Shown piece after piece: positions 37,461 to 45,599 of a stretch of 64,000 bases of DNA. Source of the stretch: Endozoicomonas gorgoniicola (lineage in GTDB: Bacteria > Pseudomonadota > Gammaproteobacteria > Pseudomonadales > Endozoicomonadaceae). The notes under the pieces are model-generated. The model ran no database searches and had not been told where the DNA came from. It saw only the letters and a list, made by a program, of their open reading frames with translations. Both the position numbers and the translations under genes were made by a program. The stretch covers positions 5,103,501-5,167,500 of the forward strand of contig NZ_JAPFCC010000001.1 in the NCBI RefSeq assembly GCF_025562715.2, given 5' to 3'. Every line of letters starts with the position of its first letter. The first letter of the stretch is position 1.

Positions 37461-37564
37461 TGTTGTTGGAGCGCAAAGGCTTATGCAGTGTTTTGTTATA
37501 GTATAACGTTTCAGAAATGCCAGAAATTGATTAAATATTATTCTTACTCATAATGTTTGGGTCA
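37461..37564. repeat. Duplicated promoter segment, copy A (znu / ART1 intergenic)
   Basis: These 104 bp reappear at 38320-38423 with about 80 percent visual identity, starting TGTTGTTGGAGCGCAAAGGC and ending GGGTCA. The duplication shows that the promoter segment was copied together with the ADP-ribosyltransferase-like gene. Confidence 0.85.
37495..37507. promoter_or_regulatory. Probable Zur box between the zinc operon and ART1
   Basis: GTTATA-G-TATAAC is a perfect 6+6 palindrome with one central base, the core of gammaproteobacterial Zur operators. It lies 57 bp before the outer-membrane protein ATG (minus strand) and 90 bp before the preferred ART1 start (plus strand). It should repress the zinc operon when zinc is plentiful; control of ART1 is an inference from position. 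Confidence 0.7.
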
Positions 37565-37597
37565 TTTGAAGGAAAATGGTTTAAGAGGTATGAGGCG

Positions 37598-38254
37598 ATG
37601 TTTATATATTCAGAAGAGAATGTGCTGCAATTGACCAATGCTTTAAAGTTTAAGAACACAACCACCATACCTGGCAGCAGACAGATCCCGGCGGTAAGAT
37701 CCAGACAGTTTCGGGCAAAAAGTTACTTTTCCGGATACGTCTTCAGGGGAGATTCCAGACAACCGGACATTATATTTGAACAGGGTTTCGATCTTAAGCA
37801 GCCCGTTACGGAAATGAGGCAGGTGCAAATAATGACTGGAGTCACTCCTGAGTGGGATGAATTCCCCTGTTATTATGGCCGTACGCTCGAAGAGGGTATA
37901 TCAACCAGTGTCGATGCCTATGATGCAGCCTTCTACAGTCTGAGGTACAGGAAACCACCAGGGTATGTTTACTTGATTGATGCAATGGACATGGCAGGGT
38001 TTGTTGTATCTTACACCATGGAGAAATTTTCAGAAACGCCGGTTCTTGAAGACATACGGGAAGTATGCTTTCTAGCCCCTATTCCCAATACATCGGTAGT
38101 AGGGGCTGTATGCCCTGAAGGCTTGCGCCCATTATTATTTTCTTGGCCGGAAGCGATAGTCAGGCTTAACCTGAGTGTTAATCCGGAATACTGGTCAGGT
38201 TGTGAGAATGGACTGGCTGCTGGAAAGAAAGTGGTCGAATTATTTAATACATGA
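37598..38254 (+). CDS. Pertussis/cholera toxin A-like ADP-ribosyltransferase, paralog 1
   Basis: 218 residues from ATG 37598, which is the conserved ATGTTT in all four copies and has AAGAGG nine bases upstream; an ATG at 37553 is in frame. Region 1: GYVFRGDSRQPDIIFEQGF with the catalytic Arg at 50, close to RADSRPPDEI of cholera toxin A. Region 2: EGISTSV (102-104 is the STS motif). Region 3: DIREVCFLAPIP with Glu155 aligned to the invariant catalytic Glu; the Glu two residues before, found in arginine-specific enzymes, is Ile. GYVYLIDAMDM matches the strand before region 3. No signal peptide, so likely cytoplasmic or injected. Target unknown. Confidence 0.78.
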   Translation: MFIYSEENVLQLTNALKFKNTTTIPGSRQIPAVRSRQFRAKSYFSGYVFRGDSRQPDIIFEQGFDLKQPVTEMRQVQIMTGVTPEWDEFPCYYGRTLEEGISTSVDAYDAAFYSLRYRKPPGYVYLIDAMDMAGFVVSYTMEKFSETPVLEDIREVCFLAPIPNTSVVGAVCPEGLRPLLFSWPEAIVRLNLSVNPEYWSGCENGLAAGKKVVELFNT

Positions 38255-38319
38255 CCTTGCTGGTGGCTGAGAAAGTATCATCCGGGTTCCGGTTACGAAT
38301 CCCATTTCTGATTTTCAGT

Positions 38320-38423
38320 TGTTGTTGGAGCGCAAAGGCTTATGCAGTTTTTTGTTGCAGTATAACGTTCCGGAAATGCCAGAAATTGATTGAATATGAC
38401 TTTTGTTCATGATTTTCGGGTCA
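38320..38423. repeat. Duplicated promoter segment, copy B
   Basis: Copy of 37461-37564 upstream of ART2. The position of the Zur box reads GTTGCAGTATAAC (38354-38366): the right half is intact and the left half has two changes, so zinc control here may be weakened or lost. Confidence 0.85.
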
Positions 38424-38537
38424 GCTGCAGGAATCAGAACTTTTCCTGCATTGTAGTTAGACTGAAGCTTACTGAAATGACTTGATGATGCAGTGCTACG
38501 GGCTTTTAAAGAAGAGCAGTTTAAGGGGTATTGGACG

Positions 38538-39212
38538 ATGTTTGAATCCGGTTTCGACACAGACACCCTGTATTCTGAAGAGAGTGTGCTGCAATTGACC
38601 AATGCTTTAAAGTTTCAGAACACAACCACCATACCCGGCAGCCGACATATCCCAGCGGTAAGCTCCAGGGACTTTGGGGCAAAAAGTTACTTTTCCGGAT
38701 ACGTTTTCAGGGGAGATAGCAGACCTCCGGACGTTATATTTGAGCAGGGCTTTATGCTGCAGCATTCAGTGCAGTCAATGGGTCAGGTGCGTATGATGAC
38801 CGGAACCAGTCCTTTTGCCCACTTTCCCGGCTTTACGGGAAAAGAAGGTATATCAACCAGCGTTTGTGCATGTGATGCAGCTTTGTATACTGGGAACCTT
38901 AAAGCCCTTGAATTTAGAGGGTATGTTTACCTGATCGATGCAATGCACATGGGGGGATTTGCTGTATCTGATGACCCGGAAACATTTTCAAAACCTCCCA
39001 TTCTTAAAGAAATCAGTGAAGTATGCTTTCCATGCTCTATTCCAAATACGTCGGTAATAGGGGTTGTATGGCCTGAAGGCTTGCGGCCATTAATATTAGA
39101 TTGGCCGGAAGTGACAGTCAGGCTTAACCTGTCTGTTAATCCTGAGTACTGGTCAGGTTGTGAGAAGGGACTGGCTGCTGCAAAGAAAGTGGTCGAATTA
39201 TTTAATACATGA
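38538..39212 (+). CDS. Pertussis/cholera toxin A-like ADP-ribosyltransferase, paralog 2
   Basis: 224 residues from the ATGTTT at 38538 (AAGGGG nine bases before it; an ORF start at 38493 is less likely). Region 1 is the best match to the toxins: YVFRGDSRPPDVIFEQGF. Region 2 EGISTSV is intact. Region 3 reads EISEVCFPCSIPNTSVIG and keeps the invariant Glu; an additional Glu lies three, not two, residues before it. GYVYLIDAMHMGGFAV precedes it. It shares its 3' flank (ACCTTGCTGG ... CGGGTTCCGGTTACGA) with paralog 1, so the unit duplicated was promoter plus gene plus flank. All catalytic positions are present. Confidence 0.78.
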   Translation: MFESGFDTDTLYSEESVLQLTNALKFQNTTTIPGSRHIPAVSSRDFGAKSYFSGYVFRGDSRPPDVIFEQGFMLQHSVQSMGQVRMMTGTSPFAHFPGFTGKEGISTSVCACDAALYTGNLKALEFRGYVYLIDAMHMGGFAVSDDPETFSKPPILKEISEVCFPCSIPNTSVIGVVWPEGLRPLILDWPEVTVRLNLSVNPEYWSGCEKGLAAAKKVVELFNT

Positions 39213-39348
39213 CCTTGCTGGCGGCTGAGAAAGTATCATCCGGGTTCCGGTTACGAGTATTCAGAGCCGATTTTCTTCTTTGGCAAGCCTTTTTATATCA
39301 AGGGCTGAAGCCTTAAGTCAGTGCCATTGGTTTAAGAGGTGTGAGGCT

Positions 39349-40029
39349 ATGTTTAAACCCGGTTCCAGCAGCAGTTCTATATATTCAGTAGGGAATGTGC
39401 TGCAATTGACCAATGCTTTAAAGTTTCAGAACACAACCTCCATACCCGGCAGCAGACAGATCCCAGCGGTAAGATCCAGAGAGTTTCGGGCAAAAAGTTA
39501 CTTTTCCGGATACGTCTTCAGGGCAGATCGCAGACCCCCGGGCATTATATTTGAACAGGGTTTCATGCTTTTGAAGCCCGTTACGGAAATGGAGCAGGTG
39601 CATACAATGACTGGAGTCAGCCCTAAGGCGGATGAAAACCCCGCTGGTTATGGCTTTACGTTGCAAGAGGGTATATCAACCGCTGTCTCTGTCTATGAGG
39701 CAGCCCACTACGCTATAACCGGCTGGCGACCAGCAGGGTTTGTTTACTTGATTGATGCAATGGACATGGCAGGGTTTGTTGTATATGACACCATGGATAC
39801 ATTTTCAGAACCGCCGGTTCTTGAAGACATACATGAAGTATGCTTTCTAGCCCCTATTCCCAATACATCGATAGTCGGGCTTGTATTGCCTGAAGGCCAT
39901 AATCCATTAGAGCCCAGCTGGCCTGAAGCGACAAACAGGCTTAATCTGATTGTTAATCCAGAATACTGGTCAGATTCCGAAATGGGATTGACTGCGGCAA
40001 AAAAAGTGGCGGGGTTGTTTAACGCCTGA
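39349..40029 (+). CDS. Pertussis/cholera toxin A-like ADP-ribosyltransferase, paralog 3
   Basis: 226 residues from ATGTTT at 39349 (AAGAGG nine bases upstream; an earlier start at 39280 is possible). Region 1 reads FRADRRPPGIIFEQGF, with Arg replacing the Ser of D-S-R. Region 2 is EGISTAV, so the third STS residue is Ala. Region 3 DIHEVCFLAPIP keeps the Glu. These changes in NAD-binding positions could lower activity or mean a different role. The gene ends 38 bp before the truncated pilU copy, in the same geometry as paralog 4 and full-length pilU. Confidence 0.75.
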   Translation: MFKPGSSSSSIYSVGNVLQLTNALKFQNTTSIPGSRQIPAVRSREFRAKSYFSGYVFRADRRPPGIIFEQGFMLLKPVTEMEQVHTMTGVSPKADENPAGYGFTLQEGISTAVSVYEAAHYAITGWRPAGFVYLIDAMDMAGFVVYDTMDTFSEPPVLEDIHEVCFLAPIPNTSIVGLVLPEGHNPLEPSWPEATNRLNLIVNPEYWSDSEMGLTAAKKVAGLFNA

Positions 40030-40066
40030 CTGCACAGGCGCTTGCCGGGAGCCGGGGAGGTGGCAG

Positions 40067-40370
40067 TCAGGAATTCCATTGCTGGTTTTCAGAGTCCACA
40101 GGGCTGATGCTTAGGTTGTCGTTTGACCCGAAATTCGCAGAAGGCGTCTGATCCATTTTCAGCAACAGGCGCAGGTTGTTTGGCGATGTGGCATGCAGCA
40201 TAGCGCGGTCCTGGGTAATTTTTCCGGCTTTAACCAGATCGTAGAGCGCCTGGTCAAAGGTCTGCATGCCCTGGCTTTTGCCTTTATGAACGGTTTCATT
40301 CAGTTCGTCGATTTCGCCATTCTTGATGAGGTCGGCGACTCGTGGCGTGTTGATCAGGATTTCGTGTACT
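40067..40370 (-). pseudogene. Truncated pilU duplicate (3' end only)
   Basis: Nearly identical to the last 304 bp of the pilU gene at 41352, from its stop codon (same 38-bp distance to the preceding ART stop) to TCGTGTACT, where similarity ends abruptly and IS200/IS605-like sequence begins. It encodes only the C-terminal helical part (GMQTFDQALYDLVKAGKITQ and onward). No ATPase core, so non-functional. Confidence 0.88.
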
Positions 40371-40600
40371 CGTTGCTGGACTAACTACGAGAAACAAATC
40401 AGGAAAACACAACCGTTTTCTGGCTTCTACCGCCGATGCGCTGGGACACAGCGTATGTGTAAAGAGTTCCCCTGTCGTGGTTCGGCAACCTGTACGACAG
40501 TGAGAGGCTATGTTATTTGACATAGTGGGTCGCACGTAATTCCCGATTAGAAGCCCCCACTAGAATCGGCTTGCCGATTTAGTGGAGGGAGTATGTCACG
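40371..40600 (+). mobile_element. Remnant of an IS200/IS605-type (TnpB) element, right end
   Basis: The plus-strand frame ending at 40503 reads NRFLASTADALGHSVCVKSS and resembles the variable tail of TnpB proteins (A-x-G-H-x-V near the C-terminus). About 55 bp beyond its stop is a strong hairpin, CCACTA-g-AATCGG / CCGATT-TAGTGG (40557-40585), preceded by GAAGCCCC and followed by AGTATGTCAC, the form of the right end of these elements. The rest of the element is missing. It separates the truncated pilU copy from paralog 4. Confidence 0.6.
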
Positions 40601-40612
40601 AGGCATGAGGTT

Positions 40613-41314
40613 ATGTTTAAACGCGGTTCCAGAAGTCGTTCTCAGGCAGACAGCTCACATTCAGAAGGGAATGTGCTGCAATTGACCAATGCTTTAAAGT
40701 TTGAGAACACAACCACCATACCTGGCTGCAGACAGATCCCAGCGATAAGATCCAGAAAGTATCGGGCAAAAAGTTACTTTTCCGGATACGTCTTCAGGGG
40801 AGAAAGCAGACCCCCGGACATTATATTTGAACAGGGTTTCATGCTTTTGTATCCCGTTATGGAAATGGAGCAGGCGCATACAATGACTGGACTCGCCATT
40901 CTGGATGAAGACGTTCTTTATGGTTATGGCAGTGGCAGTACGTTCCATGAGGGTGTATCAACCACTGTCTCTATCTATGATGCAGCCTACTACGTTGAGA
41001 GGCGCTGGCAACCGGCAGGGTATGTTTACTTGATTGATGCAATGGACATGGCAGGGTTTGTTGTATCTCACACCATGGATACATTTTTACAACCGCCGGT
41101 TCTTGAAGACATACATTATGAAGTATGCTTTCTAGCCCCTATTCCCAATACATCGATAGTCGGGTTTGTATTGCCTGAAGGCCATGATCCATTAGAGTCC
41201 CGCTGGCCTAAAGTGATAAAGAGGCTTAATCTGACTGTTAATCCAGAATACTGGTCAGGTTCCGAAAAGGGATTGACTGCGGCAAAAAAAGTGGCGGGGT
41301 TGTTTAACGCCTGA
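40613..41314 (+). CDS. Pertussis/cholera toxin A-like ADP-ribosyltransferase, paralog 4
   Basis: 233 residues from the ATGTTT at 40613. Region 1 reads FRGESRPPDIIFEQGF (Glu for Asp in D-S-R). Region 2 is EGVSTTV (third residue Thr). Region 3 is DIHYEVCFLAPIP, with one extra residue, giving H-Y-E around the catalytic Glu. The start lies about 15 bp past the IS200/IS605 remnant, so expression may come from the element edge; the conserved AAGAGG upstream of the other copies is replaced by ACGAGG. It ends 38 bp before pilU, convergent with it. Confidence 0.75.
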   Translation: MFKRGSRSRSQADSSHSEGNVLQLTNALKFENTTTIPGCRQIPAIRSRKYRAKSYFSGYVFRGESRPPDIIFEQGFMLLYPVMEMEQAHTMTGLAILDEDVLYGYGSGSTFHEGVSTTVSIYDAAYYVERRWQPAGYVYLIDAMDMAGFVVSHTMDTFLQPPVLEDIHYEVCFLAPIPNTSIVGFVLPEGHDPLESRWPKVIKRLNLTVNPEYWSGSEKGLTAAKKVAGLFNA

Positions 41315-41351
41315 CTGCACAGGCGCTTGCCGGGAGCCGGGGAGGTGGCAG

Positions 41352-42491
41352 TCAGTAATTCCGTTGCTGGTTTTCAGAGTCCACAGGGCTGATGCTTAGG
41401 TTGTCATTTGATCCGAAATTCGAGGAAGGCACCTGATCCATCTTCAGCAACAGACGCAGGTTGTTTGGCGATGTAGCGTGCAGCATGGCGCGGTCCTGGG
41501 TAATTTTTCCGGCTTTAACCAGATCGTAGAGCGCCTGGTCAAAGGTCTGCATCCCCTGACTTTTGCCTTTATGAACGGTCTCATTCAGTTCGTCGATTTC
41601 GCCATTCTTGATGAGGTCGGCGACTCGTGGCGTGTTGATCAGGATTTCGTGTACTGGTACCACCGAGCCTTCTTCTTTACCCTCAACCAGTTGCTGGCCG
41701 ACCACCATTCTCAGGCTGAGTGACAGGTCCATAAGAATCTCAGAGTGCTGTTCTGGGGGGAAAAAGTGAATGATTCTTTCCAGAGCCTGATAGGTGTTAT
41801 TGGCGTGCATGGTGGCTATGCATAAATGGCCGGTTTCAACAAATTCAACGGTATGTTTCATAACGCCGGGAGAGCGAATTTCTCCGACCACCACAAGGTT
41901 GGGCGCCTGTCTCAGTGCATTAAACAAACCGGCTTCATAGCTTTCGGTGTCCAGTCCGACATCCCGCTGGGTAACAATACAGTTTTTGTGCTCATGAATG
42001 TATTCCACAGGGTCTTCAATGGTAATGATATGGCCTTTGCTGTTCTGGTTGCGGTAATCAACCAGTGAAGCCATTGACGTGGATTTACCCGCTCCTGCTG
42101 CTCCGGTGATCAGAATAAGCCCGCGTTCCTGCAACATGTGGTCAGCAATCTGTGGAGGTATCGACAACTCCTGGTGAGAGGGAATGTAAGAGTTAAGCCT
42201 GCGAATCACCAGACCAGGCTCAGACTTCTGGAAAAAAGCACTGATCCGAAAGCGTCCGACATCTTTCAGGTTGTAGCCATAATTACACTCTTTGTTTTTA
42301 ACAAACTGCTGAAAGCGTTCTTCTCCCATAAAAGTACGAATACTCTGATGTGCCTGTTCACTGGTCAGAACCGTGTTACCAACGTTGTGGATCGATTTAC
42401 CAATTTTGAGGTTGGGTGGAATGCCTACGGTGAAAAAGCACTCGGAGCCTTTTTTGTCAGTCAGTAACTGAAGAATTTTGTCTATTTTCAT
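41352..42491 (-). CDS. pilU: Type IV pilus retraction ATPase PilU
   Basis: 379 residues from ATG 42491 (MKIDKILQLL); an ATG three codons earlier is also in frame. Secretion ATPase motifs: Walker A GAAGAGKST, Asp box IITIEDPVEYIHEHKN, Walker B LVVVGEIRSP, His box TGHLCIATMHAN. The C-terminal part (VPVHEILINTPRVADLIKNG, GMQTFDQALYDL) matches PilU better than PilT, as do GLDTESYEAGL and the FFP-x-EQH segment. PilU assists PilT in pilus disassembly. No pilT is seen in the window. Its 3' end has been duplicated upstream at 40067. Confidence 0.9.
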   Translation of the reverse strand: MKIDKILQLLTDKKGSECFFTVGIPPNLKIGKSIHNVGNTVLTSEQAHQSIRTFMGEERFQQFVKNKECNYGYNLKDVGRFRISAFFQKSEPGLVIRRLNSYIPSHQELSIPPQIADHMLQERGLILITGAAGAGKSTSMASLVDYRNQNSKGHIITIEDPVEYIHEHKNCIVTQRDVGLDTESYEAGLFNALRQAPNLVVVGEIRSPGVMKHTVEFVETGHLCIATMHANNTYQALERIIHFFPPEQHSEILMDLSLSLRMVVGQQLVEGKEEGSVVPVHEILINTPRVADLIKNGEIDELNETVHKGKSQGMQTFDQALYDLVKAGKITQDRAMLHATSPNNLRLLLKMDQVPSSNFGSNDNLSISPVDSENQQRNY

Positions 42492-42711
42492 GGCAGCCAT
42501 GGCAACGCAGGAAGGTAATAACTGATATTGTCGGCTTGCGGGCTTTGAACTTGCGGCTATAGAGTAGAGTCTGATCGGGAACAGACCGGTTCTTCCCTGA
42601 ATTAAGCAGACTGCTTGAGTTGACGCCCCTGTAATCCGCCCGGGGTGGCACTCTTTACTCTGGTTCCGGAGATTTCATGGTAAAAGGAGAAGTCACCCTT
42701 GGCGGGAGTTT

Positions 42712-42921
42712 TCAATTGAGGTCAAACTCTCCATTTTTGACACCTTTGATAAAGGCGTTCCATTCATCCTTATTAAAAACGACTGTTGCTTTTTTCGAAT
42801 CACCGCTATTTCTTACAGCGATCTCATGTTCAGGGCTAATTGCAACGGCAACACAACAAAAAGTTTGAATACAGGCTGATGATGTTTTGAAGTGCCTGTC
42901 ATTTGCAAAATAAGTGTTCAT
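42712..42921 (-). CDS. DUF397-domain small protein
   Basis: 69 residues. HFKTSSACIQTFCCVAVAIS, HEIAVRNSGDSKKATVVFNK and DEWNAFIKGVKNGEFDL follow the DUF397 pattern: (W/F)-x-x-SS, C-V-x-V-A, V-A-V-R-x-S, then F-x-x-x-E-W-x-x-F-x-x-G-V-x-x-G-E-F-D. The family is abundant in Actinobacteria, where it usually pairs with an XRE-type regulator; none is adjacent here. GGGAG lies about ten bases before the ATG. Function unknown. Probably acquired by transfer. Confidence 0.7.
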   Translation of the reverse strand: MNTYFANDRHFKTSSACIQTFCCVAVAISPEHEIAVRNSGDSKKATVVFNKDEWNAFIKGVKNGEFDLN

Positions 42922-43112
42922 GACAATACAGCTCCCAAATTAACACTTCTTCCAACCTATTGTGATAAGAAGTTATAAACAACCATAAGCTGACGAAGCT
43001 TATTTCTATCTGAATCGGAAGCGGTTCAGAAATTTAACATCCGGCACGTTATTATCGGGACAGACGACGAAAAGCATCTGTTTGACGGGCCAATCTGTTT
43101 AAAAGAGTCTGG

Positions 43113-43325
43113 TTAAGAGCTACAAAAACAATTATGAATACCGCTGCCGGATTCTGGTGTTGAAATTTCGCCAGACAGCTCTTCCAATGCTTCATTTGGA
43201 GCCTGAAAAGTATAGTTCCTGATGCCAAAAAGACAAGGCGGGTTTTTCTCTAATATGCAATAATCTGGCGGAATAGCCTGGTCATCATCTGGTGGAGCGT
43301 CCTCCGGCGCTGATCCATTTACCAT
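43113..43325 (-). CDS. Small hypothetical protein, doubtful
   Basis: 70 residues (MVNGSAPEDAPPDDDQAIPP...), acidic and proline-rich at the start, with four cysteines, two of them at the very end (NCFCSS). No family, membrane segment or clear ribosome binding site. It sits in the gap between asmA and the DUF397 gene on the same strand. It may be a real small gene or a chance frame. Confidence 0.3.
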   Translation of the reverse strand: MVNGSAPEDAPPDDDQAIPPDYCILEKNPPCLFGIRNYTFQAPNEALEELSGEISTPESGSGIHNCFCSS

Positions 43326-43425
43326 GCCAAAGTTCTGGCTTAAGCATGTTGTTGAACTCTCTGGAATCGGTGCCAGGGCAGTCCGGGTGTTATGCTACCC
43401 GGACTCAAGGCCGAGTGAAAAATAA

Positions 43426-45486
43426 TTACTTAAAGAAACCTTTCAGAACATCCTTGAGAGGGCCTTCAACCTTCTCCTCGATTTCTTCTTTAATGCGATG
43501 CTTCACTTCCTGTCTGGCCAGACCGGCAATGGTGTCAGCCAGACGTTCTGTATCGAGGCCACAATCCGGTTTGCCCAGCTCTCCACGGCAACGTACTGGC
43601 CAGGTGACCTCCACATAATCCTCGTTTACCTGACACGCAGGGTCGCTGTCCGGAGCCGTGTCGCCACTGATATTCAGGCCAACGTGGTAATCCATGGCCT
43701 GCTCTATCAGGTTGACGGTGCCATCGCCTTTCAGGTTCAGGTTCGCCAGGGCTGCGGTGAGGTTGTCGTTGCTGGCAACACCATTTCGAATATCAAAGCT
43801 GCCGCTGAGGTTTTTAAATTGTGTTGATTCTCCCCAGTCTTTTTTCTGCAGGTCTTTGTTGCGAATCCGGGCAATGCCTTCACACACCAGCTTGTCGAAA
43901 TTGGTTCCGGTGAAGGCGCCATTGGCAATCCTGAACCCTACCTTGCCGTTGAGGTTTCGGGTCAGAGTACTTTGCAGCAGGCCGTGGGTAGTGACATTCA
44001 CATCGGCATTCAGATTGCCTTCCACAGAAGCCAGCGCCGGAACCGGTTCGGCCACAGATTGCAGGTCAATGCCTTTAAGGCCTGCCACTGTTGATACTTT
44101 TGGATTGCCCTTCTGGCGTACATCCAGTCTGGTGTCCAGATCAATGACGCCTTTGTAGAAAGCTGAATTGATTTTAACCTGTTGACGACCGTTTTTAGCA
44201 GTGAGCTGAACACTGGGGTTTTCAAACTTCAGTTTTGCCACGGTCATGGAATTCAGCTTCAGGGAACCTTTGATATCCAAAGGACGCAGAGCATCTTCCG
44301 GAATCAGGGGGACTTCGCTGGTGGTTGCCGGAGCCGTTTGCTGACTGCTTTCTTCTTTACCGCTACCTTCTTTATTAGAGTGCGCCCCGTCATTTGCTGG
44401 TGGCAGGTAGTTATCGAGATTCAGGTCATTACCGGAAAACTGGAACCTCATGGCCTGGGTGTCCAGGTCAGTGACCTTGAGGTTGCCATCAATGACAAAG
44501 CTGTCAAGGCTGAGCTTCAGGGTATTAGCGTCAAAGCGTTTGCCATTGGTGGTGAACTGGCTGTTAAACGACAGTTTGCTTAAAGCGTCCGGGTCAGCCA
44601 TCGGGGGCAGGCTGACTTTAATCTGGCTTAACAGTCTGGCAGGGTTGAATTCAGTAACATCCATTGTGCCGTCAATCTTCATCGGCTCCTGCTGATAGTT
44701 AACATTACCCACAAGGTTGATGTTTTCGCCCTGAGCCATATCTGGTCTGGCACTGAGTTTGTAGTTTTTCAGGGCGTACTGCCCATTTTGCAGGTCAAAA
44801 CTGACGTTACCGCTCAGCCCTGTCTGGAATGCAAGGTCTGGTTCATTGCTCCTGATGCGTGCCTGCAGATCAAAATCGAAAGGTTCCTGATTGCGAATGG
44901 CACCGGTGGTCAGGCTGGCCTGATCAATGGTGTAGGATTTTCCTGTAGCAAGATCCTGATACTGAATGATCAGGTCATTAGCAACGACGTTGGCAATGTT
45001 GATCTGCAAAGGCTGTTTTTCACCGACTGGTTCTGAAGCTGCTGAGGTCTCTGTTGTGTTTTTGGCAGATTCAGAACCACCCGGTTCAGAAGGCTTATAT
45101 CTGGTTTCCCAGTTACCGTTACCCTGCCTGTCTTTAATCAGGTTCAGTTTCAGCCCGATCAAAGTGGCGGTCTGCATTTCTACGGTCTGGCTCAACAGGG
45201 GCAGCAGTTTAACGCTGACTTCAGCTTTGCCCAGTTCGGCGAATGGCTTTTCTCCGGAACCTTTGACATTGATGTCTTGCAGAGAAAGCCCCAGCCAGGG
45301 AAAAACTGACCAGCCGATAGGCCCGTCAATACTGAGCGTCAGCCCCGTGTTATCGTAAACCAGCTGGCTGATTTCATCCCGGTAATTGTTAGGGTCGAGT
45401 ACTCTGGGAAGGACAAGGGCGGCGATAATTAAAATTAAGGCCAGTCCAGCTACCACAAAGACAAAAAACTTGATAATGCGGTTCAT
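43426..45486 (-). CDS. asmA: AsmA-family protein
   Basis: 686 residues with an N-terminal membrane anchor (FFVFVVAGLALILIIAALVLP). The N-terminal AsmA domain includes LTLSIDGPIGWSVFPWLGLS and LQDINVKGSGEKPFAELGKA; the C-terminal domain includes GFRIANGAFTGTNFDKLVCE and FKNLSGSFDIRNGVASNDNL, with a long beta-rich groove between. AsmA-type proteins bridge the periplasm and move phospholipids to the outer membrane. A low-complexity linker (SAKNTTETSAASEPVGEK) lies at about 140-160. The family is next to mutY and the his genes in Pseudomonas-type genomes. Confidence 0.94.
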   Translation of the reverse strand: MNRIIKFFVFVVAGLALILIIAALVLPRVLDPNNYRDEISQLVYDNTGLTLSIDGPIGWSVFPWLGLSLQDINVKGSGEKPFAELGKAEVSVKLLPLLSQTVEMQTATLIGLKLNLIKDRQGNGNWETRYKPSEPGGSESAKNTTETSAASEPVGEKQPLQINIANVVANDLIIQYQDLATGKSYTIDQASLTTGAIRNQEPFDFDLQARIRSNEPDLAFQTGLSGNVSFDLQNGQYALKNYKLSARPDMAQGENINLVGNVNYQQEPMKIDGTMDVTEFNPARLLSQIKVSLPPMADPDALSKLSFNSQFTTNGKRFDANTLKLSLDSFVIDGNLKVTDLDTQAMRFQFSGNDLNLDNYLPPANDGAHSNKEGSGKEESSQQTAPATTSEVPLIPEDALRPLDIKGSLKLNSMTVAKLKFENPSVQLTAKNGRQQVKINSAFYKGVIDLDTRLDVRQKGNPKVSTVAGLKGIDLQSVAEPVPALASVEGNLNADVNVTTHGLLQSTLTRNLNGKVGFRIANGAFTGTNFDKLVCEGIARIRNKDLQKKDWGESTQFKNLSGSFDIRNGVASNDNLTAALANLNLKGDGTVNLIEQAMDYHVGLNISGDTAPDSDPACQVNEDYVEVTWPVRCRGELGKPDCGLDTERLADTIAGLARQEVKHRIKEEIEEKVEGPLKDVLKGFFK

Positions 45487-45599
45487 GGTTCGCCTCGGTC
45501 GAATGTGTTTGGGGTTCTTGTAAAGTAGTTATTCGTTCAGTTTACTGATCTGAAGGCGCTGGGGATAGACCGATAGGCATTAGATGATTATTGAGGGCA

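Noticed and set aside
34404..37600. ATPase gene znuC or a zur gene near the zinc operon
   Set aside because: Looked for Walker motifs and Fur-family motifs in both directions; none present in the cluster.
37400..42500. Toxin-immunity or toxin-antitoxin layout for the ADP-ribosyltransferase-like genes
   Set aside because: No small partner gene accompanies each copy, and no ADP-ribosylglycohydrolase or macrodomain gene is near.
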